From Rostratula benghalensis (Eukaryota > Chordata > Aves > Charadriiformes > Rostratulidae): DNA of 64,000 nt. Every line of letters begins with the position of its first letter. Position 1 is the first letter of the stretch. Location: NCBI GenBank assembly GCA_013399305.1, contig VXAI01000091.1:2273759-2337758 (forward strand). Reading direction: 5' to 3'. The translations under genes were made by a program, and so were the position numbers. The notes beneath the pieces are model-generated. The model had not been told where the DNA came from. It saw nothing but the letters and a program-made list of their open reading frames with translations, and made no database searches. Positions 11,901 through 26,900 of the stretch are shown one piece after another.

Positions 11901-14900
11901 TTATCCTGCTGATTCAATCCCAGTTTGAGTCTGTAGAGAACCCTATGCCTGCAAAGCTAGTGAGATATGAACTGCGTTGATCTCAGTGGGGTTTTGGTAT
12001 GTTCTGAAACCTTTTTAAGTGTTAATATTAGCTTCTGTTAGTAGTTGCTTGATCAGACACATATAGTTAATATTCATGTGGCGGTCTCCAATGCTTTGGC
12101 CCAGATAACACATCTTCATAGTGTAATAAGCATTATTAAAACCAGCTGTCATATAATGAAACTGATACTGAAACAATTCTATCCTGTTTGTTGCTAAAGG
12201 ACAAGATAAACACTAGTTCACATCTTGTTCTTGATTAACTAAATCCAGTTCTGCCAAATAAGGGAGTTTGAAGGCACTTTGTGATGTTAAGGTGGGTATT
12301 TCTGCCTCATTTTGCGTTTTTGCCCTTTGGAGAACATTATAACTTTTTTGTATATATTTCATATTTTTCTTATTAATATTATTATATTTTCTTCTTATTG
12401 TTAATGTTGCACTAAAGCGGTTTAGTCTTTTTCTGACCCACAAGTCCTTTTTTATTCTCTTTCCTTGTCCCTTCTGGGAAGGGAGAGGGGTTAATAGCAT
12501 CTCTCCCAGAATAAACCTTTTCTTGTTACTGTGTTGCCAAATGTTGATAAACACTACCTCTCTGTTTCCTTTGGGAGCCCCTGATGTAAAACAATTCAGA
12601 GACAACTTTGTCCTTTTTAAACCAGAGTTGCAGCAGATGGCTTTTTGTCCTTTTCTTTGGGGTGAAAATGTTACCCTTTGCAACTGATCCATAGTTGGGA
12701 TTTTATATAGTATTAGTTCAAAATAGTTCCCTGCAAATGTAGCAAGTTAAGACCATAAGTTAAGCTTCAAGACAGTTTTGGGTTTTATTTGCTCTATAGA
12801 ACTCCCTCAAACTGCAAGTGTTCTGATATGCTTGCATTGACAAACTAGTATTACTTAGCATACAGCGTGTTATAGTTGCTAACTGGATTTTTCAGTTGAT
12901 TTTATGTGAAATGGTAGCAATAGGAAGGGCACTTGCCTAGCAAGAAATAAGGACAACAAGTACAGGTGGTTTTTTTAATTCAAGGTACCTGTGAAAAATG
13001 TGTGAGAAGTAGCTGAGCAGTGTTCTGGCAAGAAGCATTTTTGTCTCTGATAAAAGGATAGTTTTGCTGTCTGCTAACCTGGCTTTTGGAAGGGGAATTT
13101 CACACAGCATATTACCAGAAACTGATATCGGTGCATGTACTGCATGTGTTTTGCTGAGCTGATGGTTTTCCTATGTCGCAAAAATGTTAGTTTCATTCTT
13201 GATTTAAAGGCCTAATTGGGTTCATAGATCACAGGTATGGATGTTCCTTTAGATATTTAATTGGTGTTGGATGTTAGCATTATGGAGTTAGTACTATGAT
13301 GCATGTATTTACCAGTCTCATTTTATGGCTGTGGGTAAAAGAGTCGGTTTACTGCAGTTTAGAAACTGTGTTTTTTGCGTGCTGTGCATTGGGAGCTTCT
13401 TGTCAAGATAATTACTGACTTCATGATATGTTTTAGTGTCGTTCCTGGCAAGTAGTGTTCAAGGTTAATTAACTTTTTTCAATATTCGAAAAAATCAAAG
13501 GTATAATATTAACCTCGGTCTCTTCATGATGGTGGCCATGCATATTCCAGTGATAGCCACTTTCTCTTAGCTTTAGCCTCAGAGCTTTAGAGTTGATCTA
13601 TGGCAGAGAAATGGAGTCAAGCTTCTTCATTCTTCTACTTCTTCAAACACAAGGCTAATTCTGAAATGAGTTTGGTTCATCTTAATGCCTACAGACAAGG
13701 AGGCACAATAGATACTTCTTAGGCTGTTATGTATTCTGCAAACAGGTTTGTTTTCTGTAATATTTTTTGTAGGTCAGATTTTGTTCACAGGAAATTGCTG
13801 ATCTCTGTCCTGTAATGTTCGAAACAAAGAAGGTGGAGGGGGGATGATCCTTTTCTCAAATTCTTCATTTCTGCAATCTAATGTTTGTTTGGTTTTCTTT
13901 TAAGTTTTCAGGTTGCTAGTTGTAAGGTTGTTATAGATGACATGCCATAAAGTAATGTACTATTGGGCTTGCAGTTCTAGCATGCTCGCAGCTTGCCAGG
14001 TTTACTTACAGGACCTGACAAAAGGCTTTGTGAGTAGTTTTGGTTTTAATCCTAGACAGATAAGCTGGAGGTATTGGGAGAAGCTATGATCCACTTGTGC
14101 CAAGTCTGGGAAGCAAAACTGTATAAAGCTTTGAATGACGATTTGTCCTTCCGGCACCCAAAATAAATTACAGCTGAAGGAATTAGGGCTAAAATGAGAA
14201 CAACAATTGGGTTTTGATGATCTGGCTTAAGCTACTTAATGAGTTTATGTGAAACTTCTGAACTGTGATTTGTGAAAGTGCAGATCACTACTTATAGCTA
14301 GAGAACTTAGCCAGTCTGGACAGGCAGGACATAATGTTGTAATGCCACCCAGTAGGGTTGTCAAAGGATATTGGTTGGAGTCCTTTGTCGTATTGTAAAC
14401 CATTGATCCTAAGTTAGAAAGGAACCTTCTGCCAGTGCTTGAGGATGATTAAACTTTTCTAGGCATTAAGTCACAGTGGTGACTTATAAATACCTTTGTT
14501 TCTTAGTTCTCAACCTACTGTTTTAAACATATGGCCTGCCAGATGCCAACTGCAATATGGTTTGTGACTAGTAGTGGAACCATCTTAATGTGTTTTTTGA
14601 ACTTTGTTTGCAAAATCCTTTGTCCTAAGTTTGCAAAATAATATGTCAACAGTTGAGAGGCTATTCAAATGATAAAGCAGTCAGTTGCAGAACGTGTTTC
14701 TCATGGTGTTGGAACAACGCTAAATATTGATGGAAACATTTCTTTGATGCTCCATCAACTTAAGCTAGGGGATCTTATTTTGGGTTTATGTGCTTTGAAT
14801 AAAATACAACTATTAACTGTAACTAGCTTTCTAGAGAGAGTTTGGCCAAAGTCTTTCTGTTAGTGTAACCAACCAAAATGTTAACTAGCACAGTGAGAAT

Positions 14901-17900
14901 CACAGCTATAAGGCGATATATTTCTTGTGCCGTAGTTAAATTTTTTTGGTTTGCTTCTTAATGGAATAGAAATATTTTGTTGATTAGGCAGATTATCTAC
15001 CTCATTACTAATCTTCATTGACTTCTAAAAACTGGGACTACTTCCACAGAGGATTTCACTAATATCAGTACAGAAATGATAAAATAAGAATGATATAGCC
15101 TGGAAAGCCACAAAGGCTAGGGCATCTACAGGCTGCTGAACTCCCAGTCCGAGGGCATGAGCATAATCCTGTGCTTGACAGAAAGTAAGGAAAGAGCAAA
15201 GCAAAGTGTTCCTCGTCTTGACACTGCCAGAAAAGGTGAGGTGCTCTTCCTGCTTTATCTGGGAAGGAGGAAGAGAGAAGGGAGGGGTTAAGGAAAATGT
15301 CCTATAGTGAACCATCACTTGGATCACACTGAATAGACTGCAAAGATCATGTGAATCTACTGAAGTTTCTAGTTTAAGGCGTGTGATACCTATCAGTTGA
15401 TTTACATGGTAGTTTCCAGTACATTGTTGATGCTATTACTTTAAAAGATGCTAAAACTTATATTTGAATTCTTGTCAAAAGTGTTATTTTTCTGTAAAAT
15501 TACTTCCTTCCCTGCCTGCAGCTGTGTTGTCTGTAGAAATTCTTGTGTGAGGAACTCCATTGTATTGGCAAAAGTACAGTTTGAACCTAGTTGATTTGCC
15601 ATTCAGAGGATCCTTTTCTGTTGAGCTAGGACTAAAAACTTCTCAACTGTCAAGAGATTTCAGGGCTCTTGAAGTGTTTCTGACTGTTGTTGCAATGATT
15701 ACAATTGCTGTATATTTCTTGCAGGCAAAGGCATATGTCCTATATTTTGAGAGTATATGAGTCATTGTTTCCAAAATTTTGTTAAGAAGTGCAGTTTACA
15801 ACTATTCTCGGCCTGAGTTTTCAAGAGAGGATGCCACAAATGCAGTGTGGTTGGGTTCATGTGCCCTATATTTGGGGAAGTTTTAATTTTCATTTAGCTG
15901 TGTCACAGTGTGAAAATGAAAGAATATATAGCTGTCATTATCTGTATGTTTTATCTATATGCAGCTACCTAAACGGTGGTTTTTAATTTTTCATAATACA
16001 AACAGTATCCAGTGTCTGAGGAAAGAGGAGAACAGGATGGGATCTGATTAATGCAAAATTTAATGAAACTGCTGTTCCTATGCAACAAGAAGAGATCTAT
16101 GTTGATGGTCCAGCAATTTCAGCTTGCATATACATACGCTTCTGTAGCAGCAGATTATACTTTCTGTATATTAAAGGGATTTGCCTTCTATACAGATAAC
16201 ATAGTAAGTACATGGCTTTAAATTTACAGTCCATCCAGCCTTACACATGTAATAATGTCAAATAACATTGAATGTTCACTACCTTGGTGTCTCAAGGAGC
16301 ATTGCCACTTGTTAAATGCTATAGTTGGTTTTCAGAAATTTGAGTATTATTTTGCTTGGTGAAATGGTATTAATCACCCTTAAGGGTAGTTTAGCAATTT
16401 TGTCTTAGTTTTCATGCAGGTTTGTGTGATGTACTTCTTAATATTGATTGTTAGCAAACATCAAGTACATCAGGCATCTACATGAGCCTTGAAAACATTA
16501 GTTTAGGCCTCCTGGTAGGAGTGGGACTTGAATGATGTCTTCCATTATAGGAATAAAATGGTTGTAGTTATTGATGGGATGTATAGGTCTTGGTTATTTT
16601 TTAGTGTAGGAAGTATAGAAGTTCAATGGAAGTTGTAGGAGCTAAAATGCTAGGGGGGGTGTTTTTATCATCTCAGAAGGTAAACATTTTGCTGAAAGTG
16701 TTACAGTACTTTCCAGAACAGGTATTAAAGGTCTTTTTTAAAAGCCGTTTTCTAATTGATCTTGCTTTTTGTCTTTTCCTTTATAGCTAAACCAGGTGGA
16801 CGGGTGAAATGTCAGTATATTTCTGCTGTGGATAAAGTGATCTTTGTGGATGATTATGCAGTAGGATGTAGGAAAGATCTCAATGGCATCTTACTGTTAG
16901 ACACAGCTCTGCAAACGCCTGTTTCAAAACAAGATGACGTGGTTCAGCTTGAATTGCCGGTTACAGAGGTAAGATGGAGGGGAGGAGGGGAAGGAGGAAG
17001 AGTGTGTAAATAACTCTGTCAGAAATACTAAAACCAGATGGTTGACCCTGAGATTCTAGTGCGATATTAACAGCATGTAATGGAAAAGTTTCTTAGTTAC
17101 TAGCTCTCATAGGGCAATAGCTTTTTGCAGTTACCCATATCTGAAAGAAGAGATTATCACGCAGAGCACATTATTTCAGACAAAAGAACTCTGAGGTGGC
17201 CAGAAATTAGGGCTCATTTCCAGAACTTTGTCAGTGTTTCTGTATGGAATCTATCTGTGCTTCTAGAAGTCAGTCTGGGCTACTAGGCATCCTTGAATTT
17301 TTCCTTTTTAGGGGAAAAAAGACAATTAAAATAAGCTAATATGGTATAGCTATATGTGAAGATTTAACATTGGAATCTAATTTTTCTAGCTAGGTCAGTT
17401 GGCGTAATGAAAGACTTTTTTTTTTTTTTTTTAATTGCTGCAAACTTGGCCTTCATTTTATGTTTAGATTATCACAGCTGTAACGAAATTCCTCCTGGTT
17501 TGAGACAGTGTAACTGAGCATTTACCATCACTTTAAGGGAATCTAATATGTACAATTTTGCTCAGGACTTTGTTGCAATGATTTTCCTTCAGCTAAAGTA
17601 GCATTTATTAGGTGAGGTAGCACGTATGTTCTCATTTTCTAAAGATAGCTAACAACTGCTTCTGTTTAAGGGGCACTTGGTGATGAGGAAAATAGCTTTC
17701 ACCTTTGCAGTGGTCATGAAGTAAGACCTGGGAAGTAAATCTGTGCGAAAATTTTAATTAGAAGCGAGATTACTTCTTTGGGAAAAGCATAGAGCATCTG
17801 CTAATAGTAATATTCAGAATAGTGCTTAGAGATGGAAAAAAAAACCCAAACAACAAACAAAACTGGATTACACGGTCCGGATTCTGAATCTTTAAAGCAC

Positions 17901-20900
17901 ATTGAGAACAGAGCACTTCCCACACATCTCTGTGGGAAGTAAATTTATAGTGAGTGCTGCACCACCAATAAAAACTTATCCTGAGTATTGATTTTGAAAT
18001 ATTTATGGGCTCTTGGAGTATTGACTAATAGGTGCTTATTATTAACCAAGAATGTTTGTTATATATAGGCTTTTTAACTACTTGTCTTGAGTAGGAATAA
18101 CAGCCATAAAATGTTGCTTCATAGAGTTTCCAAAGAGAGCTTTCCAGGTTCCTCAGCCTTGTTGCCATTGGCATAATTTTTATACACTTGATGGGTAACG
18201 ACAAAATCTTGGTACGTGTGGCTGAGTGTAAAGAGACTGATAGAGGTCAGCATTTCCTTTGGTAAGTTTTGCCGTCACTGGCTTGCAGTCTCACATGGTT
18301 CAATGCAAACCCTAAGTTTGTATCAGTTTTAGCTAGGTAGTCTTTGGTTCTAAAGAGTTTATGGATGCTTACTTCAAGGTTAAAATAGAGCACTTCTCCA
18401 TTAAGGTTCTTCCTGTAGAAAAAAACCCAGGAAGATATTATAGTTCAATAGGAACAAATTTGATGAGTTCATGGCAAAATCAGGGAGGTGGAAGGAAAAA
18501 CATTAGCGATCTCCAGTTCTCACTTTTAGCTTTAAAGAGGAGGTACCTCAGAAAATTTTAGAAGATATTAGGAATTACCATACAAACGCTCAGTCCACCT
18601 CTTTTTTAACATTTGGTAATACTGCCCTAGAGGGAACTTGTAGTAGTGCTGTCATTATTGCTGAAGTTTATCCATTGATTGACCTACAAAGTGAAATTTG
18701 GAACTGCTTACTCAAGGCTGAGTTTTGTATTGGAATTACATTGATACAATATATGATAAAGTACGATATGACAAATCAGATAATAACTTTTCTTGCACAT
18801 TTGCATTTTAGGCTCAGCAGCTGTTATCTGCTTGCATAGAAAAAGTAGATGTTTCTAGCACAGAGGGATATGACTTATTCATCACACAACTGAAGGATGG
18901 TTTAAAAAATACCTCACATGAAACAGCAGCAAACCATAAAGTTGCAAAGGTAAGAATCGGTCTCTGTACTGTATAATGTGGATTCCCAAGTCTCATTTGC
19001 TTGGCTACTGTTATCGGAGCGTACAAAATGCTTGACTTAGTGTCATGGATTTTGCATGAATAGAATGGAATGTACTATGTGTTTTTAGTTTCTCTGTGTG
19101 AAGTTTCACTTTTTAAGACAACTAACTTAGCTTCTTGCTGATAAACCCCAGTAATACACTCAACTGGACTTAAAACCTGATGTTACTGACTTTCCTTGTA
19201 TTTTGTCCACGTTGCTTTTGTTTTTCTGTTCTTGTATCAGTTCTTGAAATCAAGAGAAAGTGCAAGATGTGCTTTTGCTTTTTACACTTTTGTGATCTAT
19301 TTGTTATTTAGATGTTAAAATTTTAAAATATAAACTAGGCACTTTTTTTTCTTAATTTAGTGGGCAACGGTTATGTTCCACCTTCCTCACCATGTTTTGA
19401 AGTCTGTCGCCAGTGCCATTGTAAATGAACTCAAGAAGATAAATCAAAATATTGCTGCCTTACCTGTAGCATCCTCTGTGATGGATAGGTTATCTTACCT
19501 CTTACCCAGTGCACGACCAGAACTTGGTGTGGGACCTGGTCGATCTGTGGACAGGTATGTTAAGACAAAATAAGTTCTTAATTTGACCCCCTTAGTTTTA
19601 TCAGAATAAGGTCTTAGAATAATTTATTTGCCAAAGGAATTAGTCCTATTCTGTACTTCCTTGCTCTTACATGTACTGCTAATTAACTGTTTAATGCACA
19701 ATACACTGTACAAGTTACTAAAGTTAGAGAAACCTTTATGGGTGGATTTTGACTTTGATGTCAGGTAAATTAAATTCACTTTGCTCTTAATCCCAAAGTA
19801 CACTTTGAGAAAGGTGAAAATTGCAGCCCTAAATACAGATCTCTAGGTGGTATTGTAACTTGTTAATGTGATGTGTTCATCTAGGCTTTACTCTTCATCA
19901 TGGTTGATTATGGGTTTTATTAGAACACTCAGATGGGTATGACTAGTTACTGAAGTTACTGCCTTTGCTCAAACTAGTACTGAAACCTTACCGAGACTGC
20001 GGTGTTGGGATGTTCAGACACTGCACAGCTTTAAGAGCAGCTGTGTGGATAGAGAGAGCATTCATCTGTCTACCAAAGAGAAAGCATGCATACTGTGCTG
20101 CCCCATCAAATCAATTCCTTTTCCTTCATACAAGAGAGAGTTAGGCCCATGTTTTGTGTTCTAGAGGTTTGGGAAGTTGCTACTTTTGCAGAGTATATGA
20201 ATGCTATTTCTGAACTCTTTACTCACCTGCTATGTGCTTGGGGTCAGAGAAAGTTTTACCTCAGACTGTTCCTTTGTCTATTTCTGATCTGGGTGACACT
20301 GTGTACACAAGCAAGTAACCTATTATTTAAACCTTCATAAACTGAGACTAATTAGAATATTCTAAATCTCTAAATTAATTCTTTCTTGAAAGTGTCTATA
20401 CAAAGATTATTTTGCAAGAGTTACTACCATTTCTTAATAAAATAGATTTCATTTCTTACTTCCCCTCCTCAAGCCTCTGTGTCTACCTGTACCTCTCCAT
20501 ATTGTATTTTTGGTTAGAGCTCTACGAGATCTGTCTCTTAAGATGGTATAATTGGCAGGGGAGTTGGACTAGATGATCTCCAAAGGTCCCTTCCAACCCC
20601 TACCATTTTGTGATAATGTCAAGGCGGCAGCCCTTATGTGGGCGTTGCAAGAATAGTTTACTTCCGTGGTAGGAAATGATTAATATATCCAGGCTCTTAT
20701 TAGGTAGTGATAATCTCCTGAGACTGAGGGGCAGAAAAAAGCAGTAAGGCACTTTTCTGTCTAGCAGCACTAGTTCTGGGAATGATACCGGAGAACAAAC
20801 TGCCAAGGAAAAAGAAAAGCTGAGAGTTGTTTCTTATGTACTGTTTCAGAATAGGGACATGCACTGAGTGAAGATGGGGGAGAGGAGCTTCTCTGTAGAT

Positions 20901-23900
20901 TATGAGTTGCAGAGGAGTTCATATTTTGTGACTTAGTTCATAATATGTAAAGTATTATTAAAATGTATATATTTATAAATATATATTATAATATACAACA
21001 TATAAAAGTATTACAGTACGCAGTGAGGGATGAATGTTGGGGGCCTAAAATATCAGTTGGGCCTAAAATATCACTGTGAAGTGTTTTAAAATATCTATAT
21101 TCGTATCTGTTCAACTAATAAAGCCAGGTTTTTGCCTCAGTAGTTACGTTAAAAACCCTGACTGTAGCAGTTCCACTGGGCTAGTTTCTGCATCTTTCCT
21201 AATGCAAAGTAGCTTTGGATATCTGATGCTTTTTGCAGTTAGTCCAAATAGGCTGCATGGAAACGTACTTATTAGTCTTGCCTTTGAGGCCTGTAGGTTG
21301 TTCTATTGTTTTTGGTCTTTTGCTGCACTTCAGGCACCCAAGTGAGAGACCTTTGTAACTTTTCTGTAATTGGCAATGATAATTTTAAGTATAAGTTGTA
21401 GATAACTGTATGTGGTACTTCTAATGGTTACTAAAGCATTGAAAATATAAATAGTATACTTGTTTAATTCTAAAAGGCAGTTTTGATTCACGTAGAATTT
21501 TTTACCTTTCTAGGTCTTTGATGTATAGTGAAGCTAATAGACGGGAGACATTCACTTCATGGCCTCATGTGGGTTATAGGTGGGCACAGCCAGATCCTAT
21601 GGCTCAAGCTGGGTTCTATCACCAGGTAAAAGGTTAAGTTCTTTTTAATAGTTGTTCCCTAGGTGAAGGTTTGGGGAACGGGGGAAAAACTCTCTTCTGT
21701 TTTGTTCTGTTTTATTTTTAAATAATGATCCTTTAATAGTACAAGAACTTTAATGAAAACATTTGTCATTCAGATTTTAAATTATTTTTTTTTAGGTCTC
21801 GGATTTTTTCTGTGCCTTGTGGTTGCTTCTGGTTTTTGTAGAGATCACAGAAAATACTGTTCTGAACTTCAGCTTATAAAACACTTTTAAGTATTAAGTT
21901 GATCTGAGTTAAACAACAGTCAAGTTGGTTGTTTACATGTAGAGTCTCTCTCCTTGTTAGATTGTTCAGTAAATATCCTTTTTATAATATCAGTAAAGCA
22001 AAAAAAGCAGTTAGCTTCACGTTGGAGTTCTGTAATTACACTTTTCTAGTGACACTTAAGCTGTATTGTAACAAACAATGGTCCTAGATCACATTAATTA
22101 TTAAGCTTAGTGAATAAATACAACCTCAACATTTTATTCCACTACTGTTACTACAGTAGTGCTTATTTCCATTTTTCATTCTCTGAAATGGTTTCTACTA
22201 TAAAAAATCTTTATGGTACGAATTTACATACTGATGGTTAGGCAGTACATATCATTTGACATCAATATTATCTGCAGTGTTACATCAACTGCAAAGCCCG
22301 ATAGGTGCAAGAGGATAAAGTTTTTGGAGGATTTTTTAAGCTTCTTCAGGAGAAGAAATGCAGAGAATCCATATGTTAGAATTGCATCTACATATTCCTA
22401 AGCATATCTCAGCGACTTGAAATATGATCATAAAAATGCTAAATTTTAAGAGAATGGAAGTTTGTATGCTTTTACACTTCAGCTAGTAACAGCCGTTCTT
22501 GCAGAGGAGTAATATGGAGTGCTTTATATTCCAGCAGATGGAAGGCATAAGAGGAAATATTTGTCTAACGTTTTTCCAAGCATGCAGATATGCAGTTATT
22601 CTGTTGAGGTTCTAAATTTTTTAACCTTGTGAACTTTTTCAAAGGAAAAAATGTCTTAGCAGTTATGCTGAATTCTGTTCTTTGTTCATGGTTTTTATCC
22701 ATTGGTTTGCACAGGTGTTGGTTCTGAATCTTTTCTATGTTAATGTGCTGTATTTTTTTTTTTTCCATGTGAAATACTGCCACTTTATAGTATGTGATTT
22801 GCAGTGCTTTGTTAAGACACTAGAAGGAGAGGACTTGATCACCTTGTTAGTGTTTTGTAGTACATAGCTATGTAAATTTCAAGTATTTCTCTGTATTTTC
22901 ATAGCCTGCTTCATCAGGAGATGACAGAGCCATGTGCTTTACCTGTAGTGTGTGTTTGGTATGCTGGGAGCCTACAGATGAGCCTTGGTAAGTTTACTAA
23001 TGTTCGGACTAGACTTAATTTTGTATTGAAGAGGTTAGAAATCTTTGGATGACAGAGGCCAACAGTGTCTCGATGGGATTTCAGGTTGAGTGTAGGGAGT
23101 GTCACTGACAAGAATGGATTTCCAGAATGATTCCATGGGATAAATCACAAAACAATTCCCTGTGCTATGTCAAACTTCTGTGTAATAGTAAACCCAAGAA
23201 ATTGTAGTTGGGTTTTATTTCTTAATTCTGATTTGCTATTTCATTTCAAATTGTTGCACAGCCAACGTTTCTTTGCAGGGATCTAAACTCAATCTTTTGT
23301 ATGACTGTGACTAGAACTCATCTTTTTTATAGTTCTTAAATTGAAGAAGCCATGTAGTGCATATTTGCCTTTTATGTGAAGTTGCAAGATGCATTCACAG
23401 TTTCCTGAATTAGCTAAAATTGTACATAGCAACAAAAATGCAGGACCTTCTATTGATTTTAAAATGGTTCTCAACATAATTTTTGTCATGATTGCTTGGT
23501 ATTTATGATCATCATTTGAACCTGTCAGATTCCTGACTTGCTGGAAACTTTCCCTTGTAATATTATCTTCGTAGTCCTTGTCTCCTCCTTTTCTTTGTTA
23601 CTTTCTATACTTTTCATTTTGTACTAGCATAACTGCTCTTTGCCATGTCTCTTCCTATATTGACATTAGAAGTGTTTTTTCATGGTTCTTAGTCACTGTG
23701 TCATTCAGAACTGTGTTCTGTTTTGATTGTCTTAAGTGTGGATGAAGAACTAAACAAAAGACGTTGCTGTATCTTACTAAGGTTACTTATAATAGTATTT
23801 TATAACATTGAAATCTAATGTATACTCTGTAGATTTTCATCTGCTCTTTTCTTCATAAGAACAAGATGGACTACTGTAGAAAAATTATTTTTTTAAATGG

Positions 23901-26900
23901 ATTAGTTATATTAAGATCACTGTGTGTAGATTCCTCCATTTGAATATGAATATCCATTAAGTGATCAAAGGCTTCAATACAGTCTGTTGTTGAGAAAGAG
24001 CAGGGAAAGGTGTGTTAGTAACTTCAGAACTCTCTTGTATGGTTGACTGCAGTACAATTCGAACTGTTCAGTTTCAGCTTCACTTCAAGGGCTGAGTTCG
24101 TGTATGATGTGTATATTTTTTGCAGTAAGAAATTAATGCTATGTTTCTTTTTAATATGGAAAGGTCTGAACATGAGAGACATTCCCCAAACTGCCCGTTT
24201 GTGAAGGGAGAGCACACTCAGAACGTACCTCTTTCAGTCACACTGGCAACAAGTCCAGCACAATTTCCCTGCACAGATGGCACTGACAGAATAGCCTGCT
24301 TTGGGTCTGGAAGTTGCCCTCATTTTCTAGCTGCGGCAACAAAGCGAGGAAAGATCTGCATATGGGATGTTTCCAAACTTATGAAGGTATGCAGTATAAA
24401 CAACCAGCATTTCTTGCCTCTGTACTGATTAAACATATCTCGAATTAAACCAAAGACCTCTTCTGGTTTTTGTTGTGTTTTTTCAGGTCCACTTAAAATT
24501 TGAGATCAATGCATATGATCCGGCAATTGTGCAGCAACTTATGTTATCAGGAGAACAGAGCTCAGGGGTTGACTCAAGGAGACCAACACTAGCATGGCTA
24601 GAAGATTCGTCTAGCTGCTCAGATATACCAAAATTGGAAGGAGACAGGTATGCCAGTCTACAAAATTAGAAATATGAAATGCTGCTGTGGAACTGGTAAA
24701 TGCAGTTTAGTCATGCTTTGTGAAACATAAGGTTGGTAAGATATTTTATTGTCCATGGAGATAACTTTTCTAATCACTGTGGTTTTGTACACAGGTCAAC
24801 ACTTCAAAAACAGTCATCTAAATTTCTGTCTTTAAATCTGGTTCCATTTTATTCCTGCTGTTTCAGTTTTTATATTCCACTAACAGAGAGATACCTGATC
24901 TCCTTGCTGCCCTGTGCCAATGCTCCAGGGGCAGAGAAAAAGAGAAAGGAATACAAGTGTTGGAACACCTTTTTGTTTTGGTCACAGATGATGTGTTGCA
25001 AGCTTTGAGAGTAAAGGCTATTTGCAGACTTCTGGAAGATGCATTTTTTTGGTGGCGTCTCTTGTAATATTTGGTGATGTCATTCTGAAAATACATTGTG
25101 TAGGTGTGCTAGGAATTGCTTTAATTTTGTACCTTTAGTACATGCATAGAGGCTCTCTCAACAATTAGGCAGTCCTGTTGCAAGCTTTTAGATAAACTAG
25201 AGGGTATGCCAGTGCCTAGGAAGTATCATGTGAGAAAAAGAGCATTCTTTCGTTTATGCTTCTTGCAGTCTGTTACTGGAAACTACTTTCTCATATTTCC
25301 AAAGCTCAAGCAAAAGCGTTGAATAATGATTGGAAAACTCAGGGCAAAAGGTGATGGGGGATCTTTGCTAGTTTTCTGAGAGGTTAATCTTCAGCATCAT
25401 GGAAAGTAACAGTACTGCTACATGCACAGGAAAATAGATCTTTAGGTTTAAGCTTGGCCTGATTCCTACAGGACCACAGAGCTTGTCTGTAGAGCAAGGA
25501 AGCTTGCTGTTCAGAAAAGCATACGTAGAAACGTGGGCAACATCAGGCTGTGGGGCTTAACATTTGCTGAGGCCTAGATTCTACTGTAGCTTTAGGGCTG
25601 TAGATTCCTTGAGAGTTAAAGAATTAAGCAAATATTAAGGGCTGATTAAAGGATAGTCCGATCGTACTGCTAAGAACTAAGCATCTTTCACTTCACTTAA
25701 TTTACATGAAATTTACTATCGCTTTCCTGCTCAAGGGGAAGCTGGATGAGAATCAAAGTATTAAATTATCACTGTCTTGTGAAATCAATGTGGATCATAG
25801 TCAAGCCAAAAATAATCTGTTTCTTGGGCATGAGGAAGCATCCAGTTTGTTGAAACTTGGGGATCTGACTTGACACTGTCAATACTTACCTGTGAAGCTG
25901 CAGAGGGACTACTTTTATTTCTGTGTGTAAAGAGCCTGTAAAATGAAAATGTTTCTTACATTGGAAAAATCAGATGTGTAAAATCCTCATATATTCTTAA
26001 ACTACTGAAGGCCTTATTTCTTTTGAAGAGGTATTTTGAACAGATTCGGCTGTTGTGAAAAAAAATTATTAATCTGGTAATGTTTTTAAAACCAAGGCAC
26101 TGTTCATACACCCTTTCTGTACTAGCTGCAAAGTTGCCTTGGGAGAATTGAAGACCAGTCTGGCAGCTCCACCTTTCAGAGACTATTTTGAGGGACTTTG
26201 AATAAAGCCTCATTGGTTTTTAGGGGTTTTGTTTGGCTGGTTTTGTTTTTCTTGGAAATATTTCTGAGAACTGGCTTTCATTTTAATTCCATTTATGTCT
26301 GAATTGTTGGGAATACAATAGCAGAATGAAGCAAACAGAAAGCTTGTCTGCTGGTTCAATGACAGAGGAAAAAAATTATATTGTTAGTGTCTGTGACAAA
26401 CTCTCATCAATGGATGTACAATGGTGACTAAAAGAAATGCCAGGTCATAATTTACATTGTAATTTTTTTTCTAAGTTATTTTTTTCAATTTAATCAAAAA
26501 CAAGAATGCAGCTACAGTGTACGTGGTGTCATTCATACATTATTTTTTCCCAGTGATGACCTACTGGAGGATTCAGACAGCGAAGAGCATTCCAGATCGG
26601 AATCTGTGACGGGTAGGTTATATCTGATCCATGTAATAGTTTAGAGGTCAGGAGAAAAATTATTGTTCTCAGGCTTTTTAAAAAGCCCTATCAAAAGCAA
26701 AGGATATTATATTCACTGTATTAACAAAGAAAAAAAAAAGGAAGATTAACCTTGAAAGCAAGCAATACCAGTAGTTAATTCACTGTGTGGTGGAGAGATT
26801 ACATACAGGAGAAAATTAAAAATCTCCTTTGTTGGTTAATAAATGTCTTACTTGACATCAAGCATGGCTTATCTTGCTGTCAATAAAACACACAAACCAG

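Larger units (their letters stand above)
2986..16786 (+). other. BIRC6: BIRC6 intron 1 (13.8 kb)
   Basis: No gene seen. The first 300 bases are CpG island. Contains a perfect 21-bp tandem duplication (4372-4413), a C-rich patch (6226-6257), a decayed CR1 reverse-transcriptase fragment (10840-11205) and a probable LTR-like fragment (about 12330-12510). The rest is unremarkable A/T-rich sequence. Confidence 0.85.
19555..21513 (+). other. BIRC6: BIRC6 intron 4
   Basis: About 2 kb. Holds a short CR1 3' end (20550-20618), an A/T-only tract (about 20943-21006) and a short duplication of GCCTAAAATATCA at 21043-21073. No gene. Confidence 0.9.

Noticed and set aside
12213..12692. Minus-strand 159-codon ORF as a gene
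   Set aside because: No recognisable family, no promoter or splice context, basic/Asn-rich composition as expected from antisense T-rich DNA.
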